Positions 22,977-34,794 of a stretch of DNA of 64,000 nucleotides are shown here, piece after piece (within the stretch, counting starts at the first letter, position 1; each line of letters begins with the position of its first letter). Source of the DNA: Phlyctochytrium arcticum. Lineage: Eukaryota; Chytridiomycota; Chytridiomycetes; Chytridiales; Chytridiaceae. The notes beneath the pieces were generated by a model that had not been told where the DNA came from, searched no databases, and saw only the letters and a list, made by a program, of their open reading frames with translations. Both the position numbers and the translations under genes were made by a program. Location: NCBI GenBank assembly GCA_025602905.1, contig JAHLKI010000003.1:1612001-1676000 (forward strand), written 5' to 3'.

Positions 22977-25879
22977 TTACTGCGGACTAGTCACAACCTC
23001 CGTATCCACTTCACTAACCACATCCCTAATCGTCATTCCAACATGTTTGACCACCTTCTCACTACTCGTAGGCGTACTACTCGTAGTAAACGAGCACCGG
23101 CCACCCCGTCCATGTCTCCGCAAATTACTCAATACACTGAATTTCCGACCGCAGGGGCAGGAGTAGGGTTTTTCGCCCGTGTGGGAGTTGATGTGGGTGC
23201 GTAGACTTGACGGGCGGGAAAAGTGTTTGGCGCAATGGGGGCAGGTGTAGCCTCGCGTGTTTGTTGAAGAGGAGGAGGAGGCTGGGGGGGAGGGAGAGGA
23301 GGTTGGGTTTGTGATTGTGCGGGCCGAGTCGGAGGAGGATGCAGCGGGGGTTGGGGAGGTGGATGAGCGGGAGCGTTGGAGGGGTGTTCGACGGCGTTTT
23401 TTGGGAGGTGAGAGGGAAGAGGAATCTGAGGATTGTGTTAAAGGGAAGGCTAAGGGGTCGGGGATGGGTTCGTCGTCGGGGGGAGTGGGGAGTTGGGAGG
23501 GTTGAAGGTTTGGTTTTTTTGTGATGGGGGGTTCAATGGGAAGGGTGACGGATGCGACTGTGATGGGTGGTGGAGCTACTGGTACGACAGGTGGTGGTGC
23601 AACCCGTGCATACGGATGATAGTGATGGGTATGAGCGTGCGGGATCGGCGGTGGTGGAGGGTAAAACCCTGCCGCGTCCGGTACTGTCGTCGTCGTCGTC
23701 GTCGGTATACTCACAGCAGGAGTAGTAGTCGCAGAGGGCGTCACAGGTGCAGGCGGTGCAACAGATAGTGGTGGTGCGTATATACCTCCCCAATGTTGTT
23801 GTTGATACTGCTGATGAACCTGGTACTGATGATGATGATGGTATTCCCAGCTATGTCGCGCCCTACACGGCTCACAATCGCATGGACGGGGGTAAGTCGC
23901 GCAATCATGGGGTGGGGGTGGTGGGTAATAATATGACCGAGGGTAGGAAGGGTACGGGTACGGATATGCCGCTGGTGAGCCTTGAGTGGGGGGTGGGTAG
24001 GGGTACGCGTAGGGGTAAGCGCCTGCGTACGGTGGTAGTGGTGGGGGGTAAGGGGGGTATCCTGCTGCATAGGGGTATCCTGCTGCGGCGTGATGGGGGG
24101 GAGGGTACCCGGCGGCCCCTGTCCCGCATCTGTCGACCGGGATGACATGTGCAGATGTTTTTTCGACGTAGCGGGGTGGAGGGATGATGGGTTTAGTGGT
24201 ATGCGGAACGACAGGAGTTGGAGTTGTGGCGGCGGGAATTTTGGGGACGACGGCTCCAGTGGGTGTACCTGCACCAGACCATTGTCGGTAAAACTGCGGG
24301 ATTGGGACAGGAATGACGGTGATGGGTTGGGTACCGGCAGCCGGAGTCGAGACGGGCGTTGCAAGTGGCGGTGGTGGTGGGGCGCTGACGACGGGGGGTG
24401 GGACTGAGTAAGAGTATGGGTGTCCTACAGGGGGTGGAGGGCCCCATGGCGTCCAGGTCTGGGGTGGTGGGGGTCCTGCTGGGTACGCGGTAGGTGGTGG
24501 ATACGACGGGTAAGGTAAAGGTGATGCTCCTACAGGTGCAATGGGTGGAGGGGGTGGAATATGATAGGGAGGTGCGCCCGCGTCACCTACGCGTCGAATT
24601 GCGGGGTACTCAACACCAACAGGCGGTGGTGGAGGCAAGATGGCCGGCAGTACCGTAGCTACTGTAGTCGCAGTAGGGACCGGCGGTGTAGGAACCAGAG
24701 CAGGAATATGCGTTGGCGGACATACACTAAACTGATGTGGTGGTCTCCGGGACGCGGCGTCACTCTCCATACTTGCGGCGCGCTCAACCACATCCACACT
24801 AGGGAGTTTGGAATGCGCAGGCATATCTTGACTTGGGTTCTTGGAGGTAAAGTAATCTGCGCGAGAATGTTGCGCGTCACTCAGTGCGATATCCTAAAGA
24901 GAGAGAAAAGAAAAAGTATAAGTCAATGTGCTCATGAAGAATGAATGCCAGGGGGAAGGATCAAGAGATTGTATAAAAGTTTACCGAACCACAGTACCAT
25001 TTCTGATAATATTGGAAGAGTTTACAATTTGTCAATAACATTAGACCCCACCCCTTCCTCTTTTCCTTTGTCACAACAAACAATTCTCCGCAAAGAGAAA
25101 TTGTTGTTGTGAGCAAATATGGGAGGAGGGCGGGAGGGCCGGAGAATGATTTGGGTATGAATGTTTTCGCATTAACGCACCGACAAGACCCGGAGAGCAG
25201 AAGCTCTGTCGAAATCAGCCGAGGAGCGGTGGGATGATGCGTGGTGAGGTATGGTGGAGGACGGCGTTGGGGGTGGTGGGCGTGGGATTTGTTGCTGGTA
25301 CACCGAGTACGGTGGGTACGCCGGATGATGGGGATGAGGAGGTTGATGTTGATGTTGAGGTGTGTAGGGGGAAGGGTAAGCTGCAGCTGCTGCCTGGGGT
25401 TGATGATGCGGTGGTGGTGGTGGACGCCGGGGGTGGTAGTAGGGTGGTTGGTAGTTTGCGTATGGGGATGGCTGCGCTGGTTGTTGCGGCTGCTGGTAGT
25501 GATGTGCTGCCGGGATAGTGTAGGGGTACTGCTGGGGATGCGGCGGACCGGGAGGCCTATAAGGATCTGAAGATGCCGGTGGTGGGGCCTGGTACGCTGT
25601 TGGTCTAACAGCAGCAGGGTTGGTGGGAGGTGTTGGACGCGTCGTGGATGCCTGAGCTTGCGGGGTAGGCCAAGCGGGAGACCTATACGGTTGCGGATGG
25701 GGTAGAGAGGGTTGATGCAAGGCTTGTTGAGTAGGAGGTGGAGGCAAGTAGCGGCTTCCTGGGGAAAAGAGTGGTCTGGGTAGTGCTGCAGCAGCTTCTG
25801 ATGATGAAGAAGACGGTATAGGAGGTGGAATAGGAGGTGGAATAGGACCGTTCGAGGGGGTTGATGGGTAATACCACAT
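22977..25879 (-). CDS. Proline-rich C2H2 zinc-finger transcription factor
   Basis: Two exons (25879-25181 and 24893-22977) give 871 residues. The donor TCG|GTGCGT and acceptor CTCTTTAG join in phase 0 and continue a helix (ASALRVLS then DIALSDAQH). An extremely Pro/Tyr/His-rich low-complexity region fills most of the protein. Near the C-terminus (about 782-833) are two zinc fingers. The first is canonical (CPHC...H-x4-H with HTGEKPY linker). The second is irregular: its Cys pair is C-x-C (CPCGRKF) and its last ligand is Cys. It should be a nuclear DNA-binding regulator. The long Pro-rich part may be an activation domain. The intron, 287 nt, is longer than others here. Confidence 0.85.
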
Positions 25880-26013
25880 ACACCGGGAAAGGGTGTTTTT
25901 TGGGTGGCCTTCTTCCTTGTTTAGTCTTTAATCTTGGCTACCCGACAACAACGTTCTTGTTCCTCAGTATTCTATCCAGCGCTTGGGGAAATGTAGCGAA
26001 ATTATCCAGAGTC

Positions 26014-26113
26014 CTAAAAACAAAAGACAAAAACTTATAAGTACGTGAATTCTTTTTTTAACACACATGTCCCACTTTTCATCAAGTGAGCCATTGCTTC
26101 AATAAAAACATAC
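26014..26113 (-). other. Probable 5'UTR intron of the zinc-finger gene
   Basis: On the minus strand AAAAG|GTATGT (from 26113) and TTTTTAG|GAC (to 26014) bound a 100-nt AT-rich stretch upstream of the 25879 start codon. A TATAAA-like element lies near 26346-26352, consistent with a transcript starting about 430 bp upstream of the ATG. Confidence 0.45.
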
Positions 26114-26801
26114 CTTTTGATAGTCTCGACAGGCAAAATCAAAGGAATGATCGACCGTAGGATAAACAGAGACGCGGGCGATCCGTCCAAATGTCCAATG
26201 AAGTACTCGAATGAATACACCGTGTCGCAGTAAAAAGTAATAACAGCGGTGAGCGAGAATCAAAAAGGAGGATATAGGCAGCAATCCACAAGGAAAAAAA
26301 AAAGAATAGTGTGAAATCCACAAAGGAAAATGCGTTGTTTGGCGGGGTTTATAAGAAAAGCATCCAACGCCGGACCCACAGACTCGGACCGCCGATCACT
26401 GCGATCCGTTGCCTCGGCTTGCGGTCTCATCCCGCACGCCCCATGGCTGTCAAGGGCCGCTGTTCCAGGGCTCTGGCTCCTTCAACGGCGAGCATAAACA
26501 AACGCAGTCAATAGAGCCGCCGACTCGGGGCCCAGACGACCCGCCGGCCTGGATCGATCCGCGGCCCTGGATCCGCGGGTGCTATTATTGCGGTGGCGCG
26601 GGACACGATGCTGTGCGGGGGATCATCGTAAACAAAAGGATTTTCGCCTTGGCTTTTCATTTTCCGCCCCATCGCGTTGGGGCGTGGCTGGGGCGTGGCG
26701 TGGCTCATCTATCCCGATGCAGCCAAATGAGCGGGGGGCTTGGCTTGGGAGCTCTCAGTCTGACAGTGACAGGCTTGTCCAGGCACCACATCAGATGTGG
26801 T
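26114..26801. other. Intergenic, GC-rich, no gene seen
   Basis: Open frames here are a by-product of GC-rich composition. None has a recognisable product. Confidence 0.4.
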
Positions 26802-26843
26802 GGGGTGCGTATCGGGGGTGCGTATCGGGCGTAGAAGAACCAG
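26802..26843 (+). repeat. Left terminal inverted repeat of MULE
   Basis: 42 bp, perfectly inverted at 29423-29464. It contains the 12-mer GGTGCGTATCGG twice in direct repeat, a possible double transposase-binding site. Confidence 0.92.
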
Positions 26844-27097
26844 AAATCGAACCAGTTGTAATTTGTTCCCAAATTAGTTAAATGATCAAAATTCAGCCTT
26901 TGACGCGAAGGTCCGAAGGAATTCAAGTTATTCAACAGACGCAACGCGACGTGCTGCAGGAAAAATGGACGCGAGCCCGAGAACGGACGAGAACCACTGT
27001 AATAATTGGCAAAACATATACAACCTTGCTACCCGCAATAAGTCTATCTGCTGGAAGTAATGATGGCAAAAGATCCCGATGCTATCCTGATTCTAGT

Positions 27098-29151
27098 CTA
27101 GTTTTCCTGATGGAAAGTGTAGATAGTGTTGGTGGTTGTAAAGCTCAAGAGGTCCGCAATAAACTTGTCCAACTTGCCGCAGGCCAGCGGATCTTGATCC
27201 TTCACTTGATCTTCTAGACGGAAATAGAAATTCATAATCTCCTCACCTGCGGCTTTAACCTTTCTCTTTCTAGAGTCACGGGCAACATCAATCTCGGGCA
27301 GTACGACCGGTACAGACACTGTCTCCCTTCCTTCGTAAACCTCGTACCCACACTCTTCGAACATAATGGCGTAACTTTCCCATCGCTCGGGTGTCAATAT
27401 GCGACTGTCGCTGCAACTGTCTGCAAGGAACACATGCTTACATGGTAGCTGATACTGTCGCGCAAACAAGCAGTGACAATCACCCTCCAGTTGAGGGATG
27501 GGTTTTCCTTTAGCGATACGCTTCTCCACCGCCATATACTGATCGATCAGGAGTCTCTGGATGGGGTACGGAAACTTCCCGATTTCGGGGTAGGCGTTGA
27601 GGCGTTTCAAGGTCTTGGTACGAAATACAGTCGCTGTACGGTCGGCCTCTAGCCAGCGTTGTTTATTGACCTTCACCAGAGCGCGGGCTGCTCGCAAAAG
27701 ACTGCATCGCTTCGTGCATTTCCCCCGGGCCTTCACCAATCTATGGTATGACTCGAGGGCATTTGTAGAGGTGATTTGCAGTAGAACAGGCGAGTGGTGC
27801 CTTGCGGCCATTGACCAGCTCTCGATATCGGTCGATTTCGACCAGTACGTGGTGAGATAGGTACTAATCGTTTGGGGTGCGCCGGCAATCGCCTCTTCCA
27901 CCAATTGACGTGCCCCAAGTCGAGTGGTTTTGTTCATGGCATGTAACATCTTTCGGAACGTTGAAGGGTGTGTTGATGTTTTTCTCATCAATGTCCGAAT
28001 TAAATGCACCTAAGAATCATTCAACAAGTTGAATTCCAAGGTAACTCAAAACAGATCACATTATCTTGCAGAACTTCACGTATACCTCCTCTTCTCCAGC
28101 CTCCATTCCCCGAAAGGTTTTGTGGATTCCGTTCTTTTCCACATGCGATTGATCAATCAAAAAGTAGGGTGGTTGCCAGGTGCCGAATCCACCAGCAGAT
28201 ACCATATCGCGCAATGTCTGAAGGCCCCCGTTAACCGCGCAAGCATTTTCAACGCTAGTATAAAATTGGCCGGCAGGAATCCAGCTGCCGTGTTTGTCGC
28301 GGACCATCACCGTGAAGAGACGCCAATCGTAGATGTTGGTCTTGTGGGTTGAGTCCAGCTGTACCAGATAGCTACTCGACACCAAAGTCTCGAGGCCACG
28401 AGCAGTTGCAAAAGCAAATCCCTCCGGGACATTCCCCTCGTCGGATGCAATCAAAAACCGCTTAACTTCATAGCCTGCACCTTGAAGATCTGAGATTGCT
28501 TGGGAGACGTCCTCGTCAAGCGATGAAGGGGGTGCAGCTGCAACCTTACGCGCCTTCCATCGTTTGTTCCAAACGGCTCGAGCCGTGATGCGACTAAGTC
28601 CAAGGGCCGCAGCTCTGCAAGGGGAGGTGGACCGCGCAATAATCTCTGGCAAAAGCGTCAGCAATCTGGCAAGGCGCATATGGTTGATTGGCTTCTTTCT
28701 GGATGAATTCGTTAGCTTGGGAGCACAGGGTAACGTCATCCACATCTGATATGTGGTGGCCGGCGGAATGGGTACTGTAATCCGGGTGCATTGGAATAGT
28801 AACGGTCCCGTTTGCGGGATTTTTGATCACTAGCAAACGAGCCGCACAATCGACACTGTTGAAAACAGACGTGATGCGTCTCTTCTTTGAAGGTTCTCCC
28901 TCCTTGTCGGCACGAGGCCCGGACGACTTTCGATGTTTCTTCAATTTGCATTTGTAGCTAGTTGTTAAAACGCCGTCGGCGCGCTTGTTAGTGCCGTATA
29001 CGTTCCAAAAGTTGTCGCCCAGCTTCCATTGTTCGTTGAAATCGTGAAGACGTAAAGTGAAGGGTTGACCTGGATTGAACAAACGCTGGCGTAGTGGCCA
29101 AATACTGGAGTCCTCTGCTCTAAGAGCATTCGCGCGGATTTGTGCGGACAT
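27098..29151 (-). pseudogene. MULE transposase, frameshifted
   Basis: Exon 1 starts at 29151. A later exon ends at 28086 (GAG|GTATAC), and the last exon runs 28009-27098 after a 76-nt intron. The protein has an N-terminal DNA-binding-like region with bipartite basic residues (KKHRK, KKRR). The MULE DDE core follows (LDSTHKTNIYDW, then FLIDQSHVEK, then ALESYHR with the catalytic acids). Last comes a SWIM zinc finger with pattern CxC-x9-CxH (CHCLFARQYQLPCKH). Between about 28690 and 28620 the reading frame changes without a usable intron, so one small indel has probably disabled it. Function would be cut-and-paste transposition. Confidence 0.85.
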
Positions 29152-29422
29152 GGTTCTAAAGAGTCGGCAATGTTAAAATAGCGAAGAAGTTGGTAAAGAG
29201 CACAGTACATGACAGATATTGAGTAAAACTGATTCTTTGTGAGTGAGTAGCAAAGTGCAAGGGTGTCTGGGGGTAATACGGGCCCGCGATCTTGAACGTC
29301 GAGTATCGCAAAACTCACTCAACGCGACTGGCAAGATCCTGGGCAAGATCCAAAATCCAAATTTCCAAAACCAAAGTCCGCTTCATTTAACGTTTTGGGA
29401 AGAAATGAGTTGGATCAAACCA

Positions 29423-29464
29423 CTGGTTCTTCTACGCCCGATACGCACCCCCGATACGCACCCC
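29423..29464 (-). repeat. Right terminal inverted repeat of MULE
   Basis: Exact reverse complement of 26802-26843. Confidence 0.92.
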
Positions 29465-30417
29465 CAGATCAGTGCTGGAATCACGGACACACGAAGGCAG
29501 TCTGAATCACAGGTAGGAGCTGCAAACACTGTTTGATTGAACAGAACTGGACAATGACCAATACTTCCCATATAGATTATCGTAGAGTGGAGGGAGGGTC
29601 TCAATCCAAAAAAGAGCATCTTGACGTGTTTCCGGGGGGGGGGGGGACGCGTCAAGATTCATTCCACTTGGTAAACCTGTTCGACAAAGTTCTTGGATCC
29701 CCCCCTGCATTGCAAAGTCTACTGGCAACAGACTAGTCCCCGAAACTGCAGTCTATACGCTGGAATCGCCTTTCGCATCTACCCGGAATCACCATGAACT
29801 CGGTTCATATGAACGAGCACGATGTCTAAATGTGCCTCGCTTACCTCTACCAGGTAATGATTGTTTCGCAATTTGGAAACGACGCATTCTAATTTATCGA
29901 ATTGTTGTTTTAGAGCTTGAACAAGGATCCTGAGCTCCATGCATATCACGGCTTATCCTTACGTTAACTAATGTCGCAAGGACTCTTGCAAACAAGCTAC
30001 ATACCGATCGTCGTTACATTCATTTCGTAGAGGGCGGCATATCGTTTCGAGATCAACAGAGGGCAGATTGATGACGATTAAGCGTAACCTGGAACCCGAC
30101 TCAATCATTGTTCCCCAGAGCTGCAAACTTTCTGTTCTCATTGGCACAACGGGACCGGCACTGTGTTGTTATTAACAGGTGGGAGGATGGGGATGGCAGA
30201 GTTGGCGAAAACTCCGGACTGGGGAGTTAGGCGCACCATGACCATGCGCGTGAAAACCTGGGCCTGGGTCCCCCTCAAAAAAATCAGAAGGTTCACCGTT
30301 CTACGCGCAGCACTACCTGGCTCCCCGCTCTCCCGCGAAATCGTTTTGGAATTGCCCCGGCAGATGGCACTGCAGTACCTGTAATGCCATTTCCAACCAC
30401 AAGACCGAAGGCCATGA
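29465..30417. other. Intergenic with G13 tract
   Basis: No supported gene. It has a run of 13 G at 29634-29646. A segment at 29771-29820 is repeated near 30873-30952 (TTTCGCATCTACCC ... CGGTTCATATGAACGAGC). Both copies read MN/LE-SVHMNE in one frame and end at a stop soon after, so the repeat is probably a coding-gene end. Confidence 0.45.
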
Positions 30418-30966
30418 CCTACAAATGCGAATCAATGCCCAAAGGCCCTCGCGTCAACAACAATTTATGCCTACATTGTTACTGGAATCGGGTACGGAGA
30501 TGCAAACTGGTCAAGGGTAGAGACAAAATGTTCCAGAGAGTTTGTCGACGTCGGCCAGATAATCAAGCAAGACAACAAACGTTATAAAGAGGTCCTGATT
30601 CCGCAGAGCCTTCATGTAAACCAGTTGGATCTTGAGGACCACACTCCTGTGCGAGAAGTTTCACGGCCCGATATTGAAAAGCTGAAGTGAGTTAGATCCA
30701 TGTAGCGTTTTAGCAATTGCGGGAGTATTAAACTGGTCGCGAATGTCCCGAGGACTCGCTTTACACCCTTGACAGAATTGCCGAAGGGGTATACATTGGA
30801 GAGTGTGGTTCCCTCTTGTGTGGTGGCATGCAATCTGTCTCGATGTGAAATCCCTGCAGATCTCGGCAACGTCTTTCGCATCTACCCGCGGTCCGTCAGT
30901 GGGAATTACCATTAACGAGTTGGAATCGGTTCATATGAACGAGCTGGACAGCGAACCGTTCATGTA
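30418..30966 (+). pseudogene. Possible coding relic with one intron
   Basis: An open frame of about 90 codons without ATG (30418-30686) contains TTIYAYIVTGIGYGDANW and KEVLIPQSLHVNQLDLED. It ends at a good donor (AA|GTGAGT), and an acceptor TTGACAG lies near 30771. A frame after it ends SVHMNELDSEPFM and stop, but joining the two would need a different phase. The product is unknown. Confidence 0.28.
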
Positions 30967-31854
30967 GTTTTTCTGTTTTACATGTCCGTCGCCTTCCAAA
31001 GTCGAGTAGTATATTCCTTTATCTTCTCCTTCCATTCTTCCTATGTAGCGTCTTTCAATAGATTATGAGATGGTGATGGGAAGCTGTTTAATACATTCAA
31101 CTTTGAAAGAAGCTTTCAAACAACCACATTTTTCAGTGCCGGTATTGCAACAGCACCACTGTTATCAGTGACTATGAGCTCTATCCCAATGCTAGGATAT
31201 AAAACTAAGACGCGACCCTTCATCTGAGCAAACTTTTCATCGTATGTCGGCCCGTTCTCGTTATATAGAAGTTCGATAGAACAGGTCGGAATGGATACAT
31301 ACACGAGCATCCGTGCGAAAATGCGCTATTGTAGGGGTGATAATCTCCTACAAGCAAGGGAATCTGCCTATCGAATAAGGAAAGAGACAAGGCGGCGAAC
31401 GTCCATGGTCCCAGCAGAACATGGTACCCTTGGCAGATGATTTGTGTACATGAGAGCGTTCAAGACTCGGTCATATGCGCGGGGGATACGCTACTGTGAT
31501 ATTCATCTATAGATGAATGTACTCTCCAACCGTCTGACAGCCAACACTCCTGCATTCCAGAGAGGGCTCTGGTGAGCTGTAAGAGATAAGAGATGGACCG
31601 TTGGTAGGTGAATGCACCCTTCCCTCGCAAAAGTAAACATATTCCCGTCGGACTTGGCAAGCGGCAAGTGGGGTTCATCGACAGTCCCAAAATGGACGCA
31701 AAGGGTATAGAACTGAAAGAGTGGTGAGAGCGGTACATGATCCAAAAAATACGAGACGTCGCACATCGACGCAAATGCTAAAGAAAGAAAGGAATGGTGA
31801 GAGGTACAGAATACAAAGAACGAGACCGCAAAACTTGTAAATTCGGCAAATAAT
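30967..31854. other. Intergenic, no gene seen
   Basis: Minus-strand frames overlap here but lack start, splice or family support. Confidence 0.4.
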
Positions 31855-33030
31855 CTATTTTGGCATATCTGCTGTTCGGTAATACCCCAATCTATTCCAA
31901 ATTTCTTCACAAATCCGTAGTATGCGTCGCCGATTCCGCAATGAAAGAGATTGGGCGGCTTTAAAGAAGTATGCCATCCAGTCATTCTTTGGCTGGGTTT
32001 TGCGTGCCCTACTTACGGCTTTGGCAGAGTCAGTTCTGTCGTCATCCGATAAAAATTCGGATCGAGCGCATAACCGGATCCACAGGTTGGATGATCTTAT
32101 ATGGTGTCGGAGCAACGGACTTGTTCCGGCCAACGCACGTAGCGTTTTCCCCTTTGTGAGGGGATCGTCGGGCCCACTGAGGATGGTTTCCAGTAGGAGT
32201 GTGAGCGTTTCGACTGGTAGACGCTCCAACATGCTCTGATGCCTCAGTACGGTGCGTTCAGCCTTTTTGCGATCTTGGACCGGCACGGGAGGGAACCGGT
32301 CAGGTCGGGTAAGCATCCAGACTTTTTCGGGCACAAAGATGGAATCATGCTCACGCTGCCCTTCCGTCCCGTATATGATCCCACTTACACAACCCCGTGC
32401 TGATTTCAAATCCAATGTCTTGACCTGGACCTCGTCTTTTGCCCCAGTCTCCCACTTATCGTAGTATGGAACACATGCCCGTAATTCTGAGTCCATGAGG
32501 GGTGCATCAGTAGGTGGACTCTCGCCAGTCTTGGAGCGGAGTTTAGCACCAAGGGCCATATACAGACGTAAACAAATTGTATGCGCGAGGGCACCGCCAT
32601 CTGCAACAGCCGGATCGCAGGAAAATCTTTTGTCGTAGTCCGGGTAATAACCACTCTCTTCATCCTCTGTGTCTGTCACACTTTCTTCATCCGACTCCGT
32701 ATAATAATGATCAGACAAATTTGAACCCGGATTCTCTGAATCGATCCGCCAAGTCAGTACTCCACGCCTGATCCCCTCATCGTCATCGTTATGAACAAGC
32801 ACAATCCCCGCATCATAACTTCCGTTGGCAGTAACCGTCTCGCCGAAGATGACTTGGACCGTTTCAAGAAAGTGGCCATCGGCGGCATTCAGCGTGTGGG
32901 TACTGTCCTTTGTCGTGATACTTTCAAAGATGGTAGTCGGGCCCAGACAATCGTGGGGTGGGCCGCCACAGAACACGCATCAAATGTTCCCTCCCGTATA
33001 TGAATCGACGGAATCATCAGAATCAGCCAT
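31855..33030 (-). pseudogene. F-box-like protein, copy 1, with in-frame TGA
   Basis: From ATG at 33030 the frame reads MADSDDSVDSYTGGNI, then TGA (32980-32982), then continues for 373 codons to 31855. No ATG follows soon after the stop, so the TGA probably kills the gene unless it is read through. The body starts CVFCGGPP, which paralogue 2 also has (CLLCGGPP). It has an acidic middle, and at about residues 248-305 of the body an F-box-like segment (MLERLPVETLTLLLETIL ... LIRLC-type end). A conserved C-terminal DWMAYFFKAAQS...RNRRRI block follows. F-box proteins recruit substrates to SCF ubiquitin ligases. The substrate is unknown. Confidence 0.65.
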
Positions 33031-33324
33031 TTCGTCTCTAATTCTTTGTAGAGATGTTTTTGGGGGGCTGTGCAACCCATATCTGAAGCAGAAATTTAGA
33101 AGTTTGCCAGAGGAAGCTTTTTCAGCCTTTTTGCACTTTTTTGCCCGGAAGTTTGTACCTAAATCATACCATACAATCATAAACATCAACCCACAAAGAA
33201 GAAACTCTTGCTCCACTGACCCGCACTCTCAGTCTTCTCTCTTCGCACTTTGCAAAAACAGTGTCCAGAGGCAGTGACAATCAGACTTGAAGAAACCGCA
33301 AAGTCAACGAAACCCCGGTATGGG

Positions 33325-34480
33325 AGGGAACGAACGGACACTGTCTCCTCTGCGGGGGACCCCCGACGGAGAAGGCCATTGGTCCGCGAAACTTTATTGA
33401 AATTGTCTCCGAATTCGACAAGACTGACACTCTGAACATGGCTGACGGACACCGCTCAAGTGATCCATGCTGATGCTATTTCAGACACTGGAACTTACGA
33501 TTGGGACACACGGATTGTGCAGGTTTATAATGATACACAGAGAGAGAGGGAGGGGCTACTGCCGTGGAGGATCAATGGGGATGAACCGATCCCGCCCTGC
33601 GGAGGGAACAAGTTATATTCATTGGAGGACGATGACCGCTTTTATGAATATTGCCAAGAGTACGATGAGTATGAGGGAGGATCATGTTTGCGGTACACCA
33701 CGAAGTGGTGCCCTCGTTCATACCATCTGTCTCCGCCTATACGAAGTCATATCAATAGAATTCGTGGCGACCGATCCGCGTCACCAACGCCTGCTACACG
33801 AGGGGAAACTACTCTGGAACTCGCGTGGGCAACCATGTGTGCAGTATCGCGAGTGGTCGACAGCTACGTCTAGAAAATTCCAACATCAGACTCTAGATTT
33901 ACATCGGGGTTTGGGCAGAGTGCGTGGCATCACATACGGAACGGAGCGCTCGAGTAAACAGCGGCTCGTTTTTGATCAAGACATTTTCTGGATGCTTGCT
34001 CGGCTAGATCGGTTCCCACCCCCCCAACCCTGGTCCGAGGGCAAACCAGTCCAGCGTGCTCCTGCCTCCCGTGGAAGTATACTTGAACGTCTTCCTGCCG
34101 AGACCCTTACTCTACTCCTGAAAACCATCCTGTATGGCCCAGATACCCCCAGCACCAATGCAAGGACATTGATCGCCTTGGCGGGAAGCAGCAAATGTCT
34201 CCGTTACCATCTTGTAACAGCCCCAGGTCTATGGATCCAGTTATGTTCACAGTCCGAGTACTTGCCGCATCTCACCAGATGTGATCTGACTCCTTCAGCT
34301 GATGATTTGTACACAGCAATTCGCGATGATTGGCACGGAATCTATCAAGGTCAATCACTATCAAATACGTTCATTGCCAACCATATCAAGTACGACTGGA
34401 TGGCGTACTATGTACAAGCTGCGAAGTCTCCAGCCATGCGCAATCGCCGAAGGATTTGTAATATCTGCGAGCAAGGTTAA
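33325..34480 (+). pseudogene. F-box-like protein, copy 2, two frameshifts
   Basis: This is a paralogue of copy 1 in inverted, head-to-head orientation. Homologous blocks sit in three frames: CLLCGGPP ... TLNMADGH (from 33333), then QVIHADA ... LLPWRING (from about 33457), then ALVHTICLRLY through the F-box-like SILERLPAETLTLLLKTIL and DWMAYYVQAAKS to a stop at 34480. The changes near 33445 and 33690 are not at introns, so it is not translated whole. An internal 337-codon frame (33467-34480) remains open but lacks a sensible N-terminus. Confidence 0.75.
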
Positions 34481-34794
34481 GCAAGGTTGGGATTTGTGAA
34501 GCGGAGGGAGAACATTGGTGATCGGAAGGTTTATCGCACCTGGCTAAACAGATGGGAATGAACCAATCTCTTCCATCATTAATTGACTGGCATCATTTCC
34601 TGGATTCTTGTGTTGTTGGCATGCTGTGCCCTCTTCTTGTTTACCAAAAGACGCTTTCTGGCCATCCAAGTGTTATTTTGAGCGATTTTGCCAAGTTAGT
34701 AATTGGCTGAGTGTGTGCGGAACAATATGGTCCCAATTCTAGTGTCTATGTACTTCTATATCTACCTAGGTAATCTGATCTGATGTGTAACTCT
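34481..34794. other. Intergenic between convergent genes, nothing seen
   Basis: The short gap holds both 3' ends; no frame or repeat stands out. Confidence 0.4.

Larger units (their letters stand above)
26802..29464 (-). mobile_element. MULE-type DNA transposon, 2.66 kb
   Basis: The element is bounded by perfect 42-bp terminal inverted repeats (26802-26843 and 29423-29464), then imperfect homology for about 40 bp. Between them a minus-strand transposase fills most of the space. The ends begin GGGGTGCGTATC. Flanks share only CAGAT, so no clean 9-11 bp target-site duplication can be claimed. The coding region is still almost whole and the repeats perfect, so insertion is fairly recent. Confidence 0.88.

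Noticed and set aside
23741..24447. Alternative frames inside the zinc-finger gene
   Set aside because: Proline-rich repeats leave all frames open; only the frame leading to the zinc fingers is coherent.
26311..26881. Several plus-strand frames
   Set aside because: GC-rich DNA leaves many frames open; none has a recognisable product and they run into the MULE terminal repeat.
31503..31985. Minus-strand frame of 160 codons
   Set aside because: It overlaps the end of the F-box-like gene in another frame and has no independent support.
32980..32982. TGA as a recoded sense codon
   Set aside because: Intact genes here (LCL2, B2, CBM21) end in TGA and conserved genes contain none internally, so a nonsense mutation is simpler.
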